A stretch of 24,299 nt of DNA from Ruminococcaceae bacterium UBA5904 (GTDB lineage: Bacteria; Bacillota; Clostridia; Oscillospirales; Acutalibacteraceae), in NCBI GenBank assembly GCA_002431305.1, contig DJEG01000109.1, positions 5,637 through 29,935 of the forward strand. The letters are read 5' to 3'. This document shows positions 23,289-24,299 of this stretch, one piece after another (within the stretch, counting starts at the first letter, position 1; every line of letters starts with the position of its first letter). Both the position numbers and the translations under genes were made by a program. Under the pieces are notes generated by a model, which ran no database searches, was not told where the DNA came from, and worked only from the letters and a program-made list of their open reading frames with translations.

Positions 23289-23325
23289 TGATAGGTAATC
23301 ATCCTTCTGAATGGAGAAATGTATA

Positions 23326-24135
23326 ATGGCAAACTGTCCTCACTGTAATTATAAATTGTCGCTTGTCGACCTGAAAACCGAATGTCCCGTATGCGGAGTT
23401 AATATTCCGTACTACAACATGGACGAGGTTTTAAAGAAAGAGGCAGATAAAGCGGAATATGAGCATGCCATGATTCAGCCGAGATTTGACCGTCTTAAGG
23501 CGGCAACGATCGGTTCGACTGTCGCTAAGGTCAGAATCGGAATCTGTCTGCTTCCCTTGCTTGCGACTCTTCTTCCTCTCGGTAAGGAGGTTATCACGCT
23601 TCCGTACGCGGTTAAGTCCGTTACGGTTAACGCAATTTCAATTGTAAATGCTTTTTCAAACCTTGATACGGGATTCCTGTTTTCTATGATGGGTTACGAT
23701 AAGGTCGGTACCGCGTACATAGGCTATTTCGTAGGTCTTATAGGTATCGCGCTTGCAGCCGTCGCCGCGCTTCTCAATCTTATTTTTCTCATTATGTCGT
23801 GCGGTAAAAAAGGTATTCAGCGTAACGTCGGCACCGCGATAGCGGGTATCGTTGCAACGGTTATAGCGGGCGTAGGATTTATAATATACACATCGACCAT
23901 GAAGTCCGTAGCTCCCGACATTTTCTCGGGCAGTATCGGCTGGGGCGGAATCGGAATCCTTGCTGCGTTTGCCGCGGAGATTGCGATAAATCTTATCTAT
24001 AAGAAAAAGGGTATTCAGGTTAAGTATACGGACGTTTCGCAGTACCTTATCGCATATGACGAGAGAGTCAAGACCGGTGATGAGAAAAGCGAGTCGGTAA
24101 CCGTTGAGGCTGAAGCCGTCGAAGTGTCAGAGTAA
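23326..24135 (+). CDS. Zinc-ribbon membrane protein of unknown function
   Basis: The 269-residue protein opens with a zinc ribbon, C4-P-H-C7 and C20-P-V-C23. A charged helical linker (to about residue 60) follows, then about four to five hydrophobic segments between residues 65 and 225, and an acidic tail rich in Glu/Val/Ala. The start at 23326 is chosen because GGAG (23313-23316) lies 9 nt before it; the in-frame ATG at 23311 contains that site and would add M-E-K-C-I. No known enzyme motif is visible. The gene has its own promoter and terminator. Cytoplasmic zinc ribbon plus membrane domain suggests a sensory or scaffold role, but that is a guess. Confidence 0.75.
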   Translation: MANCPHCNYKLSLVDLKTECPVCGVNIPYYNMDEVLKKEADKAEYEHAMIQPRFDRLKAATIGSTVAKVRIGICLLPLLATLLPLGKEVITLPYAVKSVTVNAISIVNAFSNLDTGFLFSMMGYDKVGTAYIGYFVGLIGIALAAVAALLNLIFLIMSCGKKGIQRNVGTAIAGIVATVIAGVGFIIYTSTMKSVAPDIFSGSIGWGGIGILAAFAAEIAINLIYKKKGIQVKYTDVSQYLIAYDERVKTGDEKSESVTVEAEAVEVSE

Positions 24136-24155
24136 ATTTATCAGGTAATATACAC

Positions 24156-24188
24156 AGCGGGCGTATTGAAAGATATGCCCGCTTTTTG
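24156..24188 (+). terminator. Rho-independent terminator of the zinc-ribbon gene
   Basis: AGCGGGCGTAT (24156-24166) pairs with ATATGCCCGCT (24173-24183) with a single G-T pair and a 6-nt loop, followed by five Ts (24183-24187). It lies 20 bp after the stop. Confidence 0.92.
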
Positions 24189-24201
24189 TATTACAGCAAA
24201 A

Positions 24202-24230
24202 ATAAAAAAACGCCCGCTTTTGCAGACGTT
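24202..24230 (-). terminator. Rho-independent terminator of the tRNA-Val gene
   Basis: On the minus strand, AACGTCTGC (24230-24222) pairs with GCGGGCGTT (24217-24209) using two G-T pairs around an AAAA loop, followed by seven Ts. It begins 1 nt after the tRNA 3' CCA. Confidence 0.85.
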
Positions 24231-24231
24231 T

Positions 24232-24299
24232 TGGTGGGAACAATAGGGCTCGAACCTATGACCCTCTGCTTGTAAGGCAGATGCTCTCCCAGCTGAGCT
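24232..24299 (-). tRNA. tRNA-Val (anticodon TAC), partial at the 5' end
   Basis: The minus strand reads the D-arm AGCTCAGCTGGGAGAGC, an anticodon stem TCTGC/GCAGA with loop CTTACAA (anticodon TAC, valine GUA codons), T-arm ATAGG-TTCGAGC-CCTAT, acceptor strand TGTTCCC, discriminator A and an encoded CCA. The visible 68 nt leave 8 nt of the 5' end outside the window. A tRNA cluster may continue beyond the edge. Confidence 0.95.

Noticed and set aside
22556..23332. A 258-codon minus-strand open frame opposite rhaD
   Set aside because: It lies fully antisense to a gene with identifiable catalytic residues, has no family resemblance, and is a by-product of codon bias.

Overview
The window looks like chromosomal DNA of a spore-forming, low-to-middle GC Gram-positive anaerobe of the Clostridia, most probably an Oscillospiraceae/Ruminococcaceae-type gut lineage. 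The evidence is a complete gerA-gerB-gerC germinant receptor operon, a miaB-YlbF-mutS-mutL-miaA order that resembles the Bacillus miaB-ymcA-cotE-mutS-mutL locus, a yggS-sepF-divIVA-lspA-rluD division block, strong purine-rich Shine-Dalgarno sites and frequent ATGA start/stop overlaps. The lineage assignment is inference; no rRNA gene is present to settle it.

Layout. Positions 1-60 hold the repeat-rich 3' end of an unidentified Gln-rich gene. A membrane-anchored parvulin-type foldase follows (168-1859) with a strong bidirectional terminator. A minus-strand pair encodes a YetF/DUF421 membrane protein and a small DUF4363-type protein; it diverges from the gerABC operon (3131-6866). Next comes a tRNA-modification and mismatch-repair stretch: miaB, a YlbF-family protein with a cysteine-rich tail, mutS and mutL. 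The mutL-miaA gap (13663-13925) is filled by what looks like a roughly 210-bp non-autonomous inverted-repeat (MITE-like) element. miaA then starts a tightly coupled run with an HlyD-like membrane adaptor and yggS, followed by sepF, an unusually long divIVA, lspA and rluD. Downstream are a split transketolase (two genes 1 bp apart) and a rhamnulose-1-phosphate aldolase whose catalytic residues fall at the same positions as in the E. coli enzyme. The window ends with a zinc-ribbon membrane protein, two converging terminators and a minus-strand tRNA-Val(TAC) that runs off the edge.

How the genes fit together. Most are housekeeping: tRNA anticodon-loop modification (miaB and miaA both act at A37), mismatch repair (mutS, mutL), septum placement and Z-ring anchoring (sepF, divIVA), lipoprotein maturation (lspA, which would process the GerC lipoprotein), rRNA pseudouridylation (rluD) and pentose/deoxysugar carbon flow (transketolase, rhaD). 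I see no phage, IS transposase, CRISPR array or defence island. The less ordinary points are the MITE-like element and its possible outward promoter, the acidic DivIVA tail carrying two copies of a short hydrophobic motif, the orphan HlyD-like adaptor in the division block, the cysteine-rich YlbF-type protein in the ymcA position, and hairpins in front of mutS.
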